Shown: positions 41,683-52,426, counted from the first letter of the stretch. The stretch is DNA of 64,000 bases from WHSW01 sp963742205 (GCA_963742205.1 CAVUKZ010000008.1:62001-126000), one strand, 5' to 3'. Numbers and translations: made by a program. The notes: a model not told the origin generated them from the sequence alone.

Positions 41683-41928
41683 TCAGCCGCCGAAGATCTT
41701 GGTGATGTCGTCCCAGTAGTAGACGATCGCGATCCCGAGGGCGATGCCGATCGCGAGCAGCGCGGCGAGGACGAAGATCGAGACCAGGACCGCGGTCGCC
41801 TTCTCCCAGGTGCGCCCGAACGAGCCGATCGCGGGGACCAGAATGAGGGCGGCAAACGCGAGCAGGCTGATCAGCCCGGCTCCGCCGAAGAGCAGGTATT
41901 CGGTCCCGATCTTCGCCAGGATCGGCAT
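41683..41928 (-). CDS. Small two-helix membrane protein (81 aa)
   Basis: 81 residues with two hydrophobic segments (LLFGGAGLISLLAFAALILV and VLVSIFVLAALLAIGIALGI) and a short acidic end (WDDITKIFGG). The ATG (41,926-41,928) overlaps the stop of the DedA-PAP2 gene (ATGA), so the two are coupled and it may be a small partner of that membrane enzyme. No known family. Confidence 0.6.
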   Translation of the reverse strand: MPILAKIGTEYLLFGGAGLISLLAFAALILVPAIGSFGRTWEKATAVLVSIFVLAALLAIGIALGIAIVYYWDDITKIFGG

Positions 41929-43384
41929 CAGGTTGCTTGATTCTGCCGCAAGTGGGAGACGATGAGCGCGATCGCCGCGCACCCGGCGAACGCCGCCACG
42001 CCCAGCCCCCAGCCGCCGCTCACGTCGCTGAGGTAGTGCACCCCGAGGTACACGCGGCTCAGCCCGATGGCGGCGGTGACCGCCAACCCGACGATCATCA
42101 GCGCCGTGCCGTAGGTCCAGCCCGGGCGCACCCTGAGCGCGATCGTCAGCGCCAGCCACGCGTAGAAGACGGAATGCGCCGCGTGACCGCTGGGGTAGCT
42201 CTGCCCCGCGGCGGTCACCAGGCCGCCGGGAGGCCGGGGCCGATCGACGATCTCCTTGATCACGGGCACCGCGATCAGCATCGTCACCACCGCCCCCAGG
42301 AGCACGGCGAGCTCCACCCACCGCCGGCGCCGGCCGAGCACCACGGCGGCGATCACCGTGAGCGGGATCAGCACCGCGCTCGTGCCGAGGGCGGTGACCA
42401 CCTTCGCCATGTCCGTGAGCCACCCCGTGCGGAGCTTGTCGACGATGTCGATCGCCTCCGTGTCGCCCGGCGTCGGCCCGGCGTTGTCGGTGACGATCAG
42501 CGCGTAGCCGATCAGCACGAACAGCGACACGGCGAGCGCCGCGAGCAGCGACGTCAGCTCCAACCCCAGCCCACCCGGCGTGATCCGGCGCCAGAAGAAC
42601 CGCAGCTCCGGCAGCAGCCAGCGCAGCGCCCGGGATCGACTCGATTCGGTGCGCCAGACGCCTGCGGTTCTCGGGCTCGCGCATGAAGCGGGAGATCGAG
42701 GACCCCGCCGACGATCACCGCGACCACGATCCCGAACACCAGCGCACCCCTGCCGGCGAGCTCAGTGGCCCGGTCGATGCTGTGCGCGAGCACGTAGCCG
42801 AGCAGCGAGAACGCCGCGGCCCAGAGCCCGGTGCCGAGGACGCTGTACGGGACGAAGGCGCGATAGAGCATCCCCGAGCTCCCGGCGATGAACGGGGCCA
42901 GCGCACGCACCAGGCCGATGAAGCGCCCGATCAGGATCGTCTTGCCGCCGTGGCGCGAGAAGTAGCCCTCGACCTGCTCGAAGCGCTCGTGGCTGATCCT
43001 GACCTTGGGCCCGTGGCGAAGCACGAAGTCGCGTCCGAGCCGCCGTCCGATCCAGAAGCTGGTCGTATCACCCGCCCAGGCGCAGAACCACACGACCGCG
43101 ATCGTGATCACGATCGACGTCTCGCCCTGACCGGCGACGGCGCCGCCCAGGATGATCGCCGTTTCCCCGGGGAAGATCAGGCCCACGAAGGCGCCCGTCT
43201 CGAGAAAGGCGAGCGCGCCGATCAGCGCATACGTCCAGTCGCCGAGGTCGCGCGAGATGTCCTCGAGCAGCTTCTCGACGTCGATGTCGGGCGCGAAGAG
43301 CTCGTAGGCGACGAAGCCCAGGACCACGATCGCGGCGATCCCGACCAGCCGCCACCGGCTGCGCTTCTCTCCCTCCAGCTTCAA
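41928..43384 (-). CDS. DedA-PAP2 fusion membrane protein, two frameshifts
   Basis: About 485 residues: an N-terminal DedA/VTT domain (FLETGAFVGLIFPGETAIILGG, WAGDTTSFWIGRRLGRD, RFIGLVRALAPFIAGSSGM) and a C-terminal PAP2 phosphatase (KEIVDRPRPPGGLV, SYPSGHAAHS, SRVYLGVHYLSDVSGGW, which contain the acid phosphatase catalytic motifs). The two domains are joined through FMREPENRRRLAHRIES and RWLLPELRFFWRRITPGGLG once two bases are corrected (near 42,690 and 42,630). Bifunctional DedA-PAP2 proteins occur in other bacteria and are thought to act in lipid-phosphate transport and dephosphorylation. The downstream small gene is coupled by ATGA. ATG 43,382-43,384 is the start. Confidence 0.82.
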
Positions 43385-43391
43385 GGCCCGA

Positions 43392-44238
43392 TTATCGGAG
43401 CCGTTGCGGCGCCGAGACGATCGCGTTCGCGTATCTGGGCGGGAGCGCCGACGCGGCCTCGTCGGCGGCGAGCAGGTCGTCGAACAGCCCCACCGCGGTC
43501 GGACCGGAGCCGGTCACCAGGGTCCGCGCCGCGCCGACCTCGTCGAGCGCCGCCAGCGCCTCCGCGATTCCCGGGCGCAGCGAGACCGCCGCCTGCTCGA
43601 GGTCGTTCTCGAGCAGCTCCGCGTAGTCGAGGGGCGACGCCCCGTCCCCCGCGACCTCGCGCAGCCGCCGGCCGAGCCGTTCGAGCTCCTCCGCGCTGCG
43701 CCCGAGCCCGAGCGCGTCGGCCTGCGCGTACACGTCGGCCGTGGACAACCCGATCGTCGTCGGGAATCATCACCACCCCGAATTCCCTGGGCGAGGGCAG
43801 GCGCTCGATCACCTCGCCGGCGCCCGAGACCATCGCGAACGCGGGATCGAGCTGCGAGGGCACGTCGGCGCCGAGCCCCGCCGCCAGCCCGGGCAGGTCG
43901 CCCACCTCCCCGCCGGCGAGCCGCAGGACCGCGGCCGCGTCGGCGCTGCCCCCGCCGAGCCCGGCGGCGACCGGGATCCGCTTCTCGATCTCCACCCGAA
44001 CGGCCGGCGCCCGCCAACCGCGCGCCCGCATCGCCTCGAGCGCGACCCCCACCAGGTTGGGCCCGTCCACGACGTCGCAGATGACCTCGTCCGCCTCGCC
44101 AGCCGCGTCGTCGACCTCGATCCGGTCGCTCAGCAGCAGCGGGCAGAAGAGCGAGCGCAGCTCGTGCAGGCCGTCGGCGCGCCTGGCGCCGACGAACAGG
44201 CAGAGGTTGAGCTTCGCGGGCGCCCGGAGCACCGTCAC
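43392..44238 (-). CDS. ispE: 4-diphosphocytidyl-2-C-methyl-D-erythritol kinase, one frameshift
   Basis: About 281 residues, GTG start at 44,236-44,238 overlapping the rsmA stop (GTGA). APAKLNLCLFVGARRADG and the GHMP-kinase loop PVAAGLGGGSADAAAVLR, then TLVTGSGPTAVGLFD after a frame correction near 43,755, identify IspE. It phosphorylates CDP-methylerythritol in the non-mevalonate isoprenoid pathway. The order rsmA-ispE is common in Gram-positives. The single break in an essential enzyme with all three GHMP motifs intact looks like a sequencing indel. Confidence 0.88.
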
Positions 44239-45008
44239 CGCTCCGCGACCCCCTCGAGCTCCGCCGCCAGCGCCGCGAACTGCTCCGGGGCCAGCTGCTC
44301 CGCCCGTGCGTCCGCCGGCAACCCCATGCCGACGAGCGCCTCGCGGACCGAGTCGCGGACGCCCGGCCGCGCGTGCTCGAGCGACCGCGCCAGCGACTTG
44401 CGCCGGTGAGCGAACCCGTCGCGAACGAGCGCGACGATCTCGGGCGCGGCGGCCGGCCCCGTCCGCCGCAGGCCGATCAGCGCCGAGTCGACCCGCGGGC
44501 GCGGCGTGAACACCGCCCGGTCCACCGCGCGCAGCAGGCGGACGTCGCAGGCGAGCTGCACGACCACGCTCGGCGCCCCGTAGGTGCGCGAACCGGGCGC
44601 CGCGCGCAGCCGGTCGGCGATCTCGCGCTGAACCATCAGCGTCCACGACACGACGCCGGGAAGCTCGGCGATCGTCCGCAGCAGCAGCGGGGTGGCGATC
44701 GAGTACGGGAGGTTGGCCACCATGCGGGTGGGCGCGGGACGCAGGTCGGCCAACGCCACCCGCATCGCGTCGCCGAAGTGCAGCTGGACGTTGCCGTGCG
44801 CCGCCGCGACCGCCTCGAGCGGCTCGCGCAGGCGGTCGTCGAGCTCGATGACGTGCACGACGGCGACCCGCGGCGCGAGCTCCGCGGTCAAGGCCCCCTC
44901 GCCGCCGCCGACCTCCAGCACCACGTCGTCGTCGGACACGGATGCCTCGCGCACGATCGCGCTCAGCAAATTCGTGTCCGCCAGGAAGTTCTGCCCGAGC
45001 CTCACCAT
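44235..45008 (-). CDS. rsmA: 16S rRNA dimethyladenosine transferase RsmA (KsgA)
   Basis: 257 residues from ATG 45,006-45,008. RLGQNFLADTNLL is the RsmA start, LEVGGGEGALTAEL the SAM motif, ANLPYSIATPLLL the catalytic NLPY motif, VVSWTLMVQREIADRL and FTPRPRVDSALI close the core. It dimethylates A1518 and A1519 of 16S rRNA during 30S maturation. The gene overlaps the tatD stop by 7 bases and the ispE start by 4. Confidence 0.95.
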   Translation of the reverse strand: MVRLGQNFLADTNLLSAIVREASVSDDDVVLEVGGGEGALTAELAPRVAVVHVIELDDRLREPLEAVAAAHGNVQLHFGDAMRVALADLRPAPTRMVANLPYSIATPLLLRTIAELPGVVSWTLMVQREIADRLRAAPGSRTYGAPSVVVQLACDVRLLRAVDRAVFTPRPRVDSALIGLRRTGPAAAPEIVALVRDGFAHRRKSLARSLEHARPGVRDSVREALVGMGLPADARAEQLAPEQFAALAAELEGVAER

Positions 45009-45778
45009 CCGAACAGCTGGGCAGCGTTCGCCTCCACCGTCGCCTCGAGCTCTGGATAGGAGACGCCGCGCACCTCGGCCAGGACCTCGGCGGTGGCGAC
45101 GACATTGGCGGGCTGGTTGCGCCGCCCGCGCACCCGCTGCGGCGACAGGAACGGCGAGTCGGTCTCGACGAGCAGCAGGTCGTCGGGGACCTCGGCCGCC
45201 GCCTGGCGCAGCACGTCGGACTTCGGATAGGTCAGGTTGCCGGCGAAGGAGCAGTACCAGCCCCAATCCGCGGCCTCGGTGGCCCTGATCGCCGGCGCCG
45301 AAAAGCAGTGGAGGATCACGGTCACGCCGGTCGCCTCCGCCCGCAGCATCTCGAACGTCTCCTCGAGCGCCTCCCCGTCGGTCGTCGTGCCCCCGTCGCG
45401 CACGTGGATCACCAGCGGCTTCGCGACCCGCCGGGCGATCTCGATGTGCGCGCGGAAGGCGTGGCGCTGGGCGTCGCGGGGCGCGGTGTCGCGGTAGTAG
45501 TCCAGCCCGGTCTCGCCCACAGCAGCCACCCGCGGGTGACGCGCGAGCTCCTCGATCCGCGCCGCCGCCGCGTCGTCGAAGGAGGCCGTCCCGTTCGGAT
45601 GGCGGCCGACCGCCGCGTACACGGCCTCGTGCGCCTCCGCCGCCGCGATCGCCTCCTCGCTCGCCGCCTCGTCGATCCCGACCGTGAGCATGCGCCGCAC
45701 GCCGACGCGCGCCGCCTCGGCGACGAGCTCCGCGTCCGGCGGCTCGCAGAGCCCCAGGTGGCAGTGGGTATCGACCAT
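45002..45778 (-). CDS. tatD: TatD-family metal-dependent hydrolase
   Basis: 258 residues. DTHCHL (His4-x-His6 metal pair), GETGLDYYRD with the metal Glu, a later His in VIHVRDGG, a further HCFS and ETDSPFLSPQR with the catalytic Asp follow the TatD-DNase order. TatD acts as a 3-prime exonuclease or deoxynuclease, possibly in DNA repair or turnover. The position before rsmA and ispE is a common Gram-positive arrangement. ATG 45,776-45,778 is the start. Confidence 0.92.
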   Translation of the reverse strand: MVDTHCHLGLCEPPDAELVAEAARVGVRRMLTVGIDEAASEEAIAAAEAHEAVYAAVGRHPNGTASFDDAAAARIEELARHPRVAAVGETGLDYYRDTAPRDAQRHAFRAHIEIARRVAKPLVIHVRDGGTTTDGEALEETFEMLRAEATGVTVILHCFSAPAIRATEAADWGWYCSFAGNLTYPKSDVLRQAAAEVPDDLLLVETDSPFLSPQRVRGRRNQPANVVATAEVLAEVRGVSYPELEATVEANAAQLFGW

Positions 45779-45811
45779 GGAAGCCGAGTCTCGCAGGCCC
45801 GAGCGGGCCGT

Positions 45812-46692
45812 TCAGAGGTCCCGGCGCCGAAACCCGACCACCGCGGCGGCGACGACCGCCGCCGTGTAGGCGAGCGTCCAGACGATCAGCCCGGGTCCCG
45901 ATTCCTGCGCGCCCCCGAACGGCCCCAGCTGCACGACCACGTCCGTGAAGCCCTGGGACTTCGAGGTGAGCAAGAACAGTCCCTCCTGGTAGAGGGCCTC
46001 GAACGGAACCGCCCAGGTCGTCACGTCGGAGATGTTCTGCAAGGTCTTGGAGCCGATCGCGTCGCCGATCTGCCCGAGAAGCCCGGCGACGAGCCCGGCG
46101 CCGAAGACCATGAACACGGCGATCCCCTGCGCGGTGGAAGCGAGGAACACCGACGCCAAGGTCGACAGCGCCGCGATGATCACCACCGCGCCGGCGAGGG
46201 TGGCGCCGGGCAGGATCACGTGATCCGGGCTCCAGTCGCCGAACGCGGTGGTCAGCGCGAGGCAGACCGCGTAGACGATCACCACGTAGGCGGCGGCGGC
46301 AACGGCCGCGCCGGCCCAGCGGGCGACCAACATCGTGCCGCGGCCGAGCGGTCGCACCACCAGCGGCTGCAGCAGGCCGGTCTCGGCGTCCCCGCGGACG
46401 ACGCCGACGGTCATGAACACCGCCAGCACGGCGCCGAGGAAGAGGGTCGCGAACATCGCCAGGCCGAACACGGTCGAGCCGACCAGCGTCTGCTCGTCGA
46501 GCAGGTCGCCGCCGATCAGGCTCCGATCGGCGACCTCGTCGAACGCGATCTTGACCCCGATCCCGAACAGGACGAGGAAGACCAGCGTGAGCACGAGGAC
46601 GACGGCGAACACCTTGCGCCGCAGGCTCTCGGCGAACGCGAAGCCGACCACCGCGCGCGCGGCGTCGTAGCTCGAAGCCGTCGGCGCGACGC

Positions 46693-46696
<4 letters not shown>
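45812..46696 (-). CDS. ABC-2 type transport system permease
   Basis: 294 residues from GTG 46,694-46,696, with six hydrophobic segments (VFAVVLVLTLVFLVLFGIGV and ALSTLASVFLASTAQG among them) and a large loop containing QPLVVRPLGRGTMLVARW, typical of ABC-2 permeases. The GTG overlaps the stop of the ATP-binding gene, so both subunits are coupled. The substrate is unknown; related pairs export drugs, lipids or polysaccharides. Confidence 0.82.
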
Positions 46697-47535
<839 letters not shown>

Positions 47536-47574
47536 GGCGCCGAGGGTAGATGGACGCCGCGCCGGGCCGGTCGC

Positions 47575-48144
47575 TCAGCCGCCGACCGGCTGCGGCGGCG
47601 CCCCGCCGGCGGTTACGGGCGCGCCCTCGAGCGGCGCCTGGTAGGTCCAGGGCGGCGGTCCGATGTCGCGGTCGATGTCGAGCTGGACGTACCAGCGCGG
47701 CCCCTTCGCGGTCGCGACCAGATCCATGAAGGAGACGTCGGCGAGCGTCGTGCTCCCGGGCCGCTCGACGTCGATCCCGCCGGTGATTCGCAGCGGGATC
47801 TGAGGCCCGACGTCGTCGGGGTCGATCAGCCCGTCGCCCGTGCCGGTGTCGGCGTCGATCGTCCCCGGCTCGATGTGGAGGCTGACGATGCCCTGCCCGG
47901 CGGCGAGCTGGTCGTCGATCTCGGCCAGCGCCGGCCCGAGGTTGGCGGCGACGAACAGCGAGTCGGGGTCGTCGCCGGCGACCTGCCCCGGGGCCACCGA
48001 CGAGCTCACGCCGGGCGCGACGTCGTCGCCGGGGAGGTCGGGCGTGATCGCGTCCATGGCGATGAAGCCGAGGTAGAGACCGAGCGCGATCGCCACCAGG
48101 TGGACCAGCAGTGGGACCGGGTTGAAGCCGCTCTCCGTCGCCAC
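47575..48144 (-). CDS. Membrane-anchored protein of unknown function (189 aa)
   Basis: A short N-terminus leads to one helix VPLLVHLVAIALGLYLGFIAM, then a 150-residue extracytoplasmic domain with DPDSLFVAANLGPALAEID and ITGGIDVERPGSTTLADVS. No known motif is visible. A 3-base gap separates it from the SHOCT-domain gene upstream, suggesting co-transcription with that and perhaps the ABC pair. Function unknown. Confidence 0.6.
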   Translation of the reverse strand: MATESGFNPVPLLVHLVAIALGLYLGFIAMDAITPDLPGDDVAPGVSSSVAPGQVAGDDPDSLFVAANLGPALAEIDDQLAAGQGIVSLHIEPGTIDADTGTGDGLIDPDDVGPQIPLRITGGIDVERPGSTTLADVSFMDLVATAKGPRWYVQLDIDRDIGPPPWTYQAPLEGAPVTAGGAPPQPVGG

Positions 48145-48147
48145 CGC

Positions 48148-48777
48148 CTAGGCCTCCTCGAGGATCTTTGCCTTCAGGGTCTCGAACTCGGCATCCGTGA
48201 GCGTCCCCCGCTGCCGCATCCGGTCGAGCGTCTCCAGCCGATCCTCCGGGTTGACGGGGCCGGTGAAGCGGCTCGCCGTCTGCGCCATCCGGACCATCGT
48301 CGGGTTGATCGCGTCGGGGGTCGGCGGCCGCTTGCGCCGGCGCCCGAAGCCGAGCGCCAAGAAGCCGCCCGCGCCCATGATCAGCCCCATGAAGCCGACG
48401 ATCAACCCGCCCGTCTCGCCACCGGGACCGGGATTCGCCTCCGGCCCCCAGACCCCCAGGAAGCTGCCCGCCGCGAGCGCCCAGAAGAGCCCGGTCCAGA
48501 ACCAGATCACGACGCCCGCGTTGTCGGGCGCCCGCGACGAGCCCGGCGGCTTGCCGCGGCCGATGTAGATCCCGGCGGCGATGAAGAGGCCGAGCACACC
48601 GCCGATCAGGGCGAAGACGATCGCCTCGGTCCCGTCGGGACACTGGCGCGCCGACACGTACGGCCCGCCGCTGGCGCAGGTGCCGATCTGCAGCATCTGG
48701 TAGATGCCGTAGCCGACCGCCACCCAGCAGAAGGCGAACAGGGTCATGCCGAGGAAGGTTCGGATTACGTAACGCAT
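48148..48777 (-). CDS. SHOCT-domain membrane protein
   Basis: 209 residues. Four hydrophobic segments in the first 150 residues (FLGMTLFAFCWVAVGYGIY, AIVFALIGGVLGLFIAAGIY, VVIWFWTGLFWALAAG, GLIVGFMGLIMGAGGFLAL) and a C-terminal SHOCT motif (RLETLDRMRQRGTLTDAEFETLKAKIL). SHOCT domains occur at the ends of many bacterial membrane proteins, and are thought to mediate oligomerisation or interactions. A probable -10 TATGAT lies at 48,796-48,801 on the minus strand, 18 bases before the ATG. Function unknown. Confidence 0.75.
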   Translation of the reverse strand: MRYVIRTFLGMTLFAFCWVAVGYGIYQMLQIGTCASGGPYVSARQCPDGTEAIVFALIGGVLGLFIAAGIYIGRGKPPGSSRAPDNAGVVIWFWTGLFWALAAGSFLGVWGPEANPGPGGETGGLIVGFMGLIMGAGGFLALGFGRRRKRPPTPDAINPTMVRMAQTASRFTGPVNPEDRLETLDRMRQRGTLTDAEFETLKAKILEEA

Positions 48778-48800
48778 GGACGAGGCTCGGCGGCGATCAT

Positions 48801-49373
48801 ATGCGCGTGGTCGACGACAACCATTGGCGCGGACTCGACGCGCCGCGGATCCCGCCCGCGCAGCTCCGCGAGGTGAATCCCCTGCTCAGGCCGCTCTTGG
48901 CGATCGCCGGCCGGGTCACGGGCGGGCCGCCGCCGCACATCTTCTCCACCCTCGCCCGCCACCCGAAGCTGTTCGTCTCCTGGCTCGTGTTCGCGGGCCG
49001 GCTGATGCCCCGGGGCCGGCTGCCCCGCGCCGAGACCGAGCTGGTGATCCTGCGCGTCGCCTGGAACTGCGCCAACCGCTACGAGTGGGACCACCACGTC
49101 CGCATCGGCCGCCGCGCCGGGCTCTCCGACGCCGACATCGAGCGCGTGCCCGAGGGCCCCGCCGCCGACTGGAGCGAGCGCCGCCGCGCGCTGCTCGCGG
49201 CCGCCGACGAGATCCACGGCGAGGGGCGGATCTCCGACGCCACCTGGGAGGAGCTGCGCAGCGAGCTCGACGAGCGCCAGCTGATCGAGCTGCCGATGCT
49301 GATCGGCCACTACGAGATGGTCGCGGCGACGATCTCGAGCCTCGGGATCCAGCCCGAGGCCCGCTCGGGCTGA
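48801..49373 (+). CDS. Carboxymuconolactone decarboxylase-fold (AhpD-like) protein
   Basis: 190 residues; ETELVILRVAWNCANRYEWDHHVRIGRRAGLSDADIE at 75-110 is the CMD core (quoted here in two parts: ETELVILRVAWNCANR and YEWDHHVRIGRRAGL). AhpD-type enzymes need a CxxC-H motif; here only one Cys is present at that site, so a thiol-peroxidase activity is unlikely and a hydrolase or decarboxylase role is possible. The start ATG 48,801 leaves only 23 bases to the divergent SHOCT gene. It is convergent with metG, with 3 bases between stops. Confidence 0.8.
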   Translation: MRVVDDNHWRGLDAPRIPPAQLREVNPLLRPLLAIAGRVTGGPPPHIFSTLARHPKLFVSWLVFAGRLMPRGRLPRAETELVILRVAWNCANRYEWDHHVRIGRRAGLSDADIERVPEGPAADWSERRRALLAAADEIHGEGRISDATWEELRSELDERQLIELPMLIGHYEMVAATISSLGIQPEARSG

Positions 49374-49376
49374 GGC

Positions 49377-50883
49377 TCAGTCCAGCTTCGGGAACAGGGG
49401 CGCGATCCGCTCGGTCCGGCTGCCGCCGCCGCGGCCGCCGAAGCGGTCGAGGTCGCGGCCCTGCTCGCCGAGGGCGTCAAGGGCGGCGCCGCTGGTCGCG
49501 GGCATGTAGGCCACCAGCAACAGCGCGAGCACCCGCACGCCCTCGGCCAGGTTGTAGAGCACCTGATCGAGGCGGCCGCTCTGCGACTCGTCCTTGGCCA
49601 GGTCCCACGGCCGCGACTCCTCGACGTAGCGGTTGAGCCGCCGCACCCGGACCCAGATCGCCTCCAGCGCCTGGGTGAGCTCGACCGCGTCGAGCAGGTC
49701 GCGCACCAGCTCGTCGATGCCCGCGAGCCCGTCGGCGCCCTCGACCAGGGCGTGGTCGAGCTCCGCCTCGGGAACGACGCCGTCGCGGAAGCGCTCGATC
49801 ATCGCCAGCGTGCGGGAGGCGAGGTTGCCCCAGTCGTTGGCGAGCTCGGTCTCGTACCGCGACTCGAAGCCCGCGGCCGAGACGCTGCCGTCCTGGCCAA
49901 ACGAGACCTCGCGCATGCAGTAGAAGCGCAGCGCGTCGGGCCCGAAGCGCTCGATCACCTCGTTCGGCTCGAGCACGTTGCCGAGCGACTTCGACATCTT
50001 CTTCTCCCCCATCAGCAGGAAGCCGTGGACGTAGACGTGCTCGGGCGGCTCGATCTCGGCCGCGAGCAGGAACGCCGGCCAATACACCGTGTGGAACTTG
50101 AGGATGTCCTTGGCGATGATGTGCAGGCTCGCCGGCCAGTAGCGCTCGGTGAGGTCCGCGCCGTCACGCGCGTAGGAGAGCGCCGTGTAGTAGTTGAGGA
50201 GCGCGTCCCACCACACGTAGATCACCTGCTCGGGGTCCCACGGCACCGGCACCCCCCAGGAGAGCTTTGGGCGCGACAGCGAGACGTCCTGGAGCCCGCC
50301 CCGGATGAACGAGAGCGCCTCGTTGCGGCGAAAGTCGGGCCGCACGAACTCCGGGACGCTCGGCGTAGAGGCGCTCGAGCGGCTCCTGAAAGGCGCTGAG
50401 GCGGAAGAACCAGTTCTGCTGGCTCTCCCAGAGCAGCGGGATCTCGTGGATCGGGCAGGTGTTGTCCGGGCCGCGCTCGGCTTCGGACTTGAAGTCGGCG
50501 CAGCGCGGGCAGTACCAGCCCTCGTAGAGCCCCTCGTAGACGTGGCCGTTGTCGTGCACCCGCTGGACGACCTCCTGCACCTTCGCCATGTGCTCGGGGT
50601 CGGTGGTGCGGATGAAGAAGTCGTTGGACCCGTCGATGCGCCCGGCCAGCTCGCGGAAACGTGGCGCGTTGGCGTCGACCAGGTCCCGTGGGGTGACTCC
50701 CTGCGACTCGGCCGCCAGCGCCACCGGCTCGCCGTGCTCGTCGGTGCCGGTGAGGAAGAAGACGTCGTCGCCGCGCTGGCGGTGGTGGCGCGCGAGCACG
50801 TCGGCGGCGATCGTCGAGTAGGCGTGGCCGAGATGCGGCTCGGCGTTCACGTAGTAGATGGGGGTGGTGACGTAGAAGCTCAC
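49377..50883 (-). CDS. metG: Methionyl-tRNA synthetase, one frameshift
   Basis: About 502 residues. Class I synthetase signatures are HLGH in NAEPHLGHAYST (HIGH motif) and KKMSKSLGN (KMSKS). The zinc knuckle CPRC with CPIH lies between. The frame changes near 50,360: the N-terminal part ends ERLYAERP and the next reads PDFRRNEALSFIRGG. Its C-terminal anticodon-binding helix bundle is complete but there is no tRNA-binding C-extension, so it is the short form. As metG is essential, the break is almost certainly a sequencing indel. Start ATG 50,881-50,883. Confidence 0.92.
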
Positions 50884-50921
50884 GGACGGCTGAGCTTATT
50901 CGGCCCCACCCGGGCCGCCGC

Positions 50922-51194
50922 CTAGAGGAGGCTGTCCTGCCCTCGGGCCTGGCCGCCCGTCCGGCGCCTCGGGATGCCGGCTGCCTCCGCGAGCGCCGCC
51001 TCGACGTCGGCGAGGATCGCGCGCTCGGAGCGGGAGGCCACCAGCGGCTCGGAGAGGCCGTCGACGTGGACGTAGGTGCGGCGGCCGTCGCCGCGCTCGG
51101 CGGGCGGCAGCGGGATCAGGGCGAAGATCCGGTCGGCGCGGGCGTAGCGCCCGTATCCGAGCGAGACCAGCCTCGGATCGCGCGTCGTTGCCAT
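50922..51194 (-). CDS. Small RemA/DUF370-like protein (90 aa)
   Basis: 90 residues. SLGYGRYARADRIFALIP and YVHVDGLSEPLVASRSER resemble RemA/DUF370 proteins, whose usual start is IGYGN..SANRIIAI followed by a strand and a basic surface. Known members bind DNA and control biofilm genes in Bacillus. The C-terminal 20 residues are polar and unlike the family. The match is judged by eye and weak. It lies between a lipoprotein gene and metG on the same strand. Confidence 0.4.
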   Translation of the reverse strand: MATTRDPRLVSLGYGRYARADRIFALIPLPPAERGDGRRTYVHVDGLSEPLVASRSERAILADVEAALAEAAGIPRRRTGGQARGQDSLL

Positions 51195-51236
51195 GGCCCG
51201 AAGCCTACCCCCGGCGCCGGGCGCTCAGCGAGGAAC

Positions 51237-51620
51237 TCAGCCCTTTTCCTTGGGCTTCGGGTCGAGCTTGTCGAGCCGCTTCTGGACCTGCTTCTCGCAG
51301 TCCGGCGCAAACGGAGGCACGGCGTGGACGCCCACGTTGCCCTCGTTGCTCGAGATCACCAGGCCGAGGTCGTCGCGGTCCTGGGCCTTGCTGACCTCGT
51401 CGCCGTCGTTGAGCAGGTTGCTCTCCACGGCGCAGAACGGATCGCCGCCGATCGCGTAGCCGCCGTCGCTCTTCTCGAGCTGCAGCGTGTCGATGATCGT
51501 GCCGTCGCCGTAGCTGATCGTCTTGTCCTCTTCGCCGCACGCGGCGGCGGCGAGGGCGAGGGCGAGAAGCAGGAGGGCGGTGACGGCGCGCACGGAACGG
51601 ATCGGCCGACGCGCCATCAT
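51237..51620 (-). CDS. Small lipoprotein (127 aa)
   Basis: 127 residues. MMARRPIRSVRAVTALLLLA and the lipobox LAAAAC-G place a lipid-modified Cys near residue 28. The mature part starts GEEDKTISYGDGT and has two further Cys (GDPFCAVES, FAPDCEKQ) that could form a disulfide. No known domain. A bidirectional terminator lies just upstream at 51,636-51,663, so it has its own promoter. Confidence 0.7.
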   Translation of the reverse strand: MMARRPIRSVRAVTALLLLALALAAAACGEEDKTISYGDGTIIDTLQLEKSDGGYAIGGDPFCAVESNLLNDGDEVSKAQDRDDLGLVISSNEGNVGVHAVPPFAPDCEKQVQKRLDKLDPKPKEKG

Positions 51621-51635
51621 CGCCGCAACCTACAG

Positions 51636-51663
51636 AAAAGGGCGGCCCGAAAGCCGCCCTTTT
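51636..51663 (-). terminator. Rho-independent terminator (11-bp stem)
   Basis: AAAAGGGCGGC, loop CCGAAA, GCCGCCCTTTT: a perfect 11-bp stem in which the T tract pairs with the A tract. It follows the secreted-protein gene (ends at 51,698) on the minus strand and can act in both directions. Confidence 0.85.
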
Positions 51664-51697
51664 CCTTCAGTCCTACGAAGTCAGACCTACTGGTGGC

Positions 51698-52426
51698 CTA
51701 CTTCTTCTTCTTCTTTTGCTTGCACTTCTGCTGGTCCTGGGCGACGGCCGTCGGCGCGTCGTTGAACCGGAACTCACCCGTGTAGTTGATCTTCTTGTCC
51801 TTGCACCGGCCCTGGACGTACTTCCCGGCCTTGACGAGGGTGTCGAACTCGGAGATCGCACCAACACCGCCGCCGAGCGGCGGGATGTCGACGTCAGGAC
51901 GATGCCGTTGAGCGTGCCCTTGAGGACGACCGTCGTCCCCAGCGCGTCGACGCGGGAGTGCAGCAGGATGCCCTTGGCGTCCGAACGGTTGAACGCAACC
52001 ACGTTGGCATCGAAGTCCTGCCGGGTGCCGCCGACGCCGAACGGAAGCGCCGCCGAGCCGTGGCCCGTGCCGACCTCGGAGTCACCGCACGCCGCGCGGG
52101 CGGCGTCGGTCGTCGTGTTCTCGATGGCGTTCGGGTCGCAGCCCGGGACGGCCTTCGTAGTCGAACTTGACGTCCTTCTTGTCGAACGTGATGATCGCCG
52201 TGTTGGCCTTCGGCGGCATCCCGCTCGGGTTGTCCGCGTCCGCCGTGGTGGTCGTCACCTTCACCGAAGTCTTCTTGAACTTCTTCTTGTCGAACTTCGG
52301 CTTCTCCTTGCCCCCGAGCACCCCGTCCACCGTCTGAGTCACGTTGGTGATCGCCAGCGCGCTGCTCGCGAACAGCATCGAAATTGCGAGGGCGAGAGCC
52401 CCAACCAGATAGCGCTTGTTGCGCAT
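51698..52426 (-). CDS. Secreted lysine-rich protein of unknown function, at least two frameshifts
   Basis: About 242 residues. MRNKRYLVGALALAISMLFA is a signal peptide cleaved near SALA; KPKFDKKKFKKTSVKVTTTT is a lysine-rich strand region; the middle part (AALPFGVGGTRQDFDANVVA, LLHSRVDALGTTVVLKGTLN) lies in one frame and the C-terminus (GVGAISEFDTLVKAGKYVQG, INYTGEFRFNDAPTAVAQDQ and a Lys-rich end) in another, with breaks near 52,155 and 51,893. An AAGGAGG SD lies 4-5 bases before the ATG at 52,424-52,426. The 158-base leader region upstream shows a possible -10 (TAGGCT, 52,543-52,548). Family unknown; secretion is the only sure property. Confidence 0.65.
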
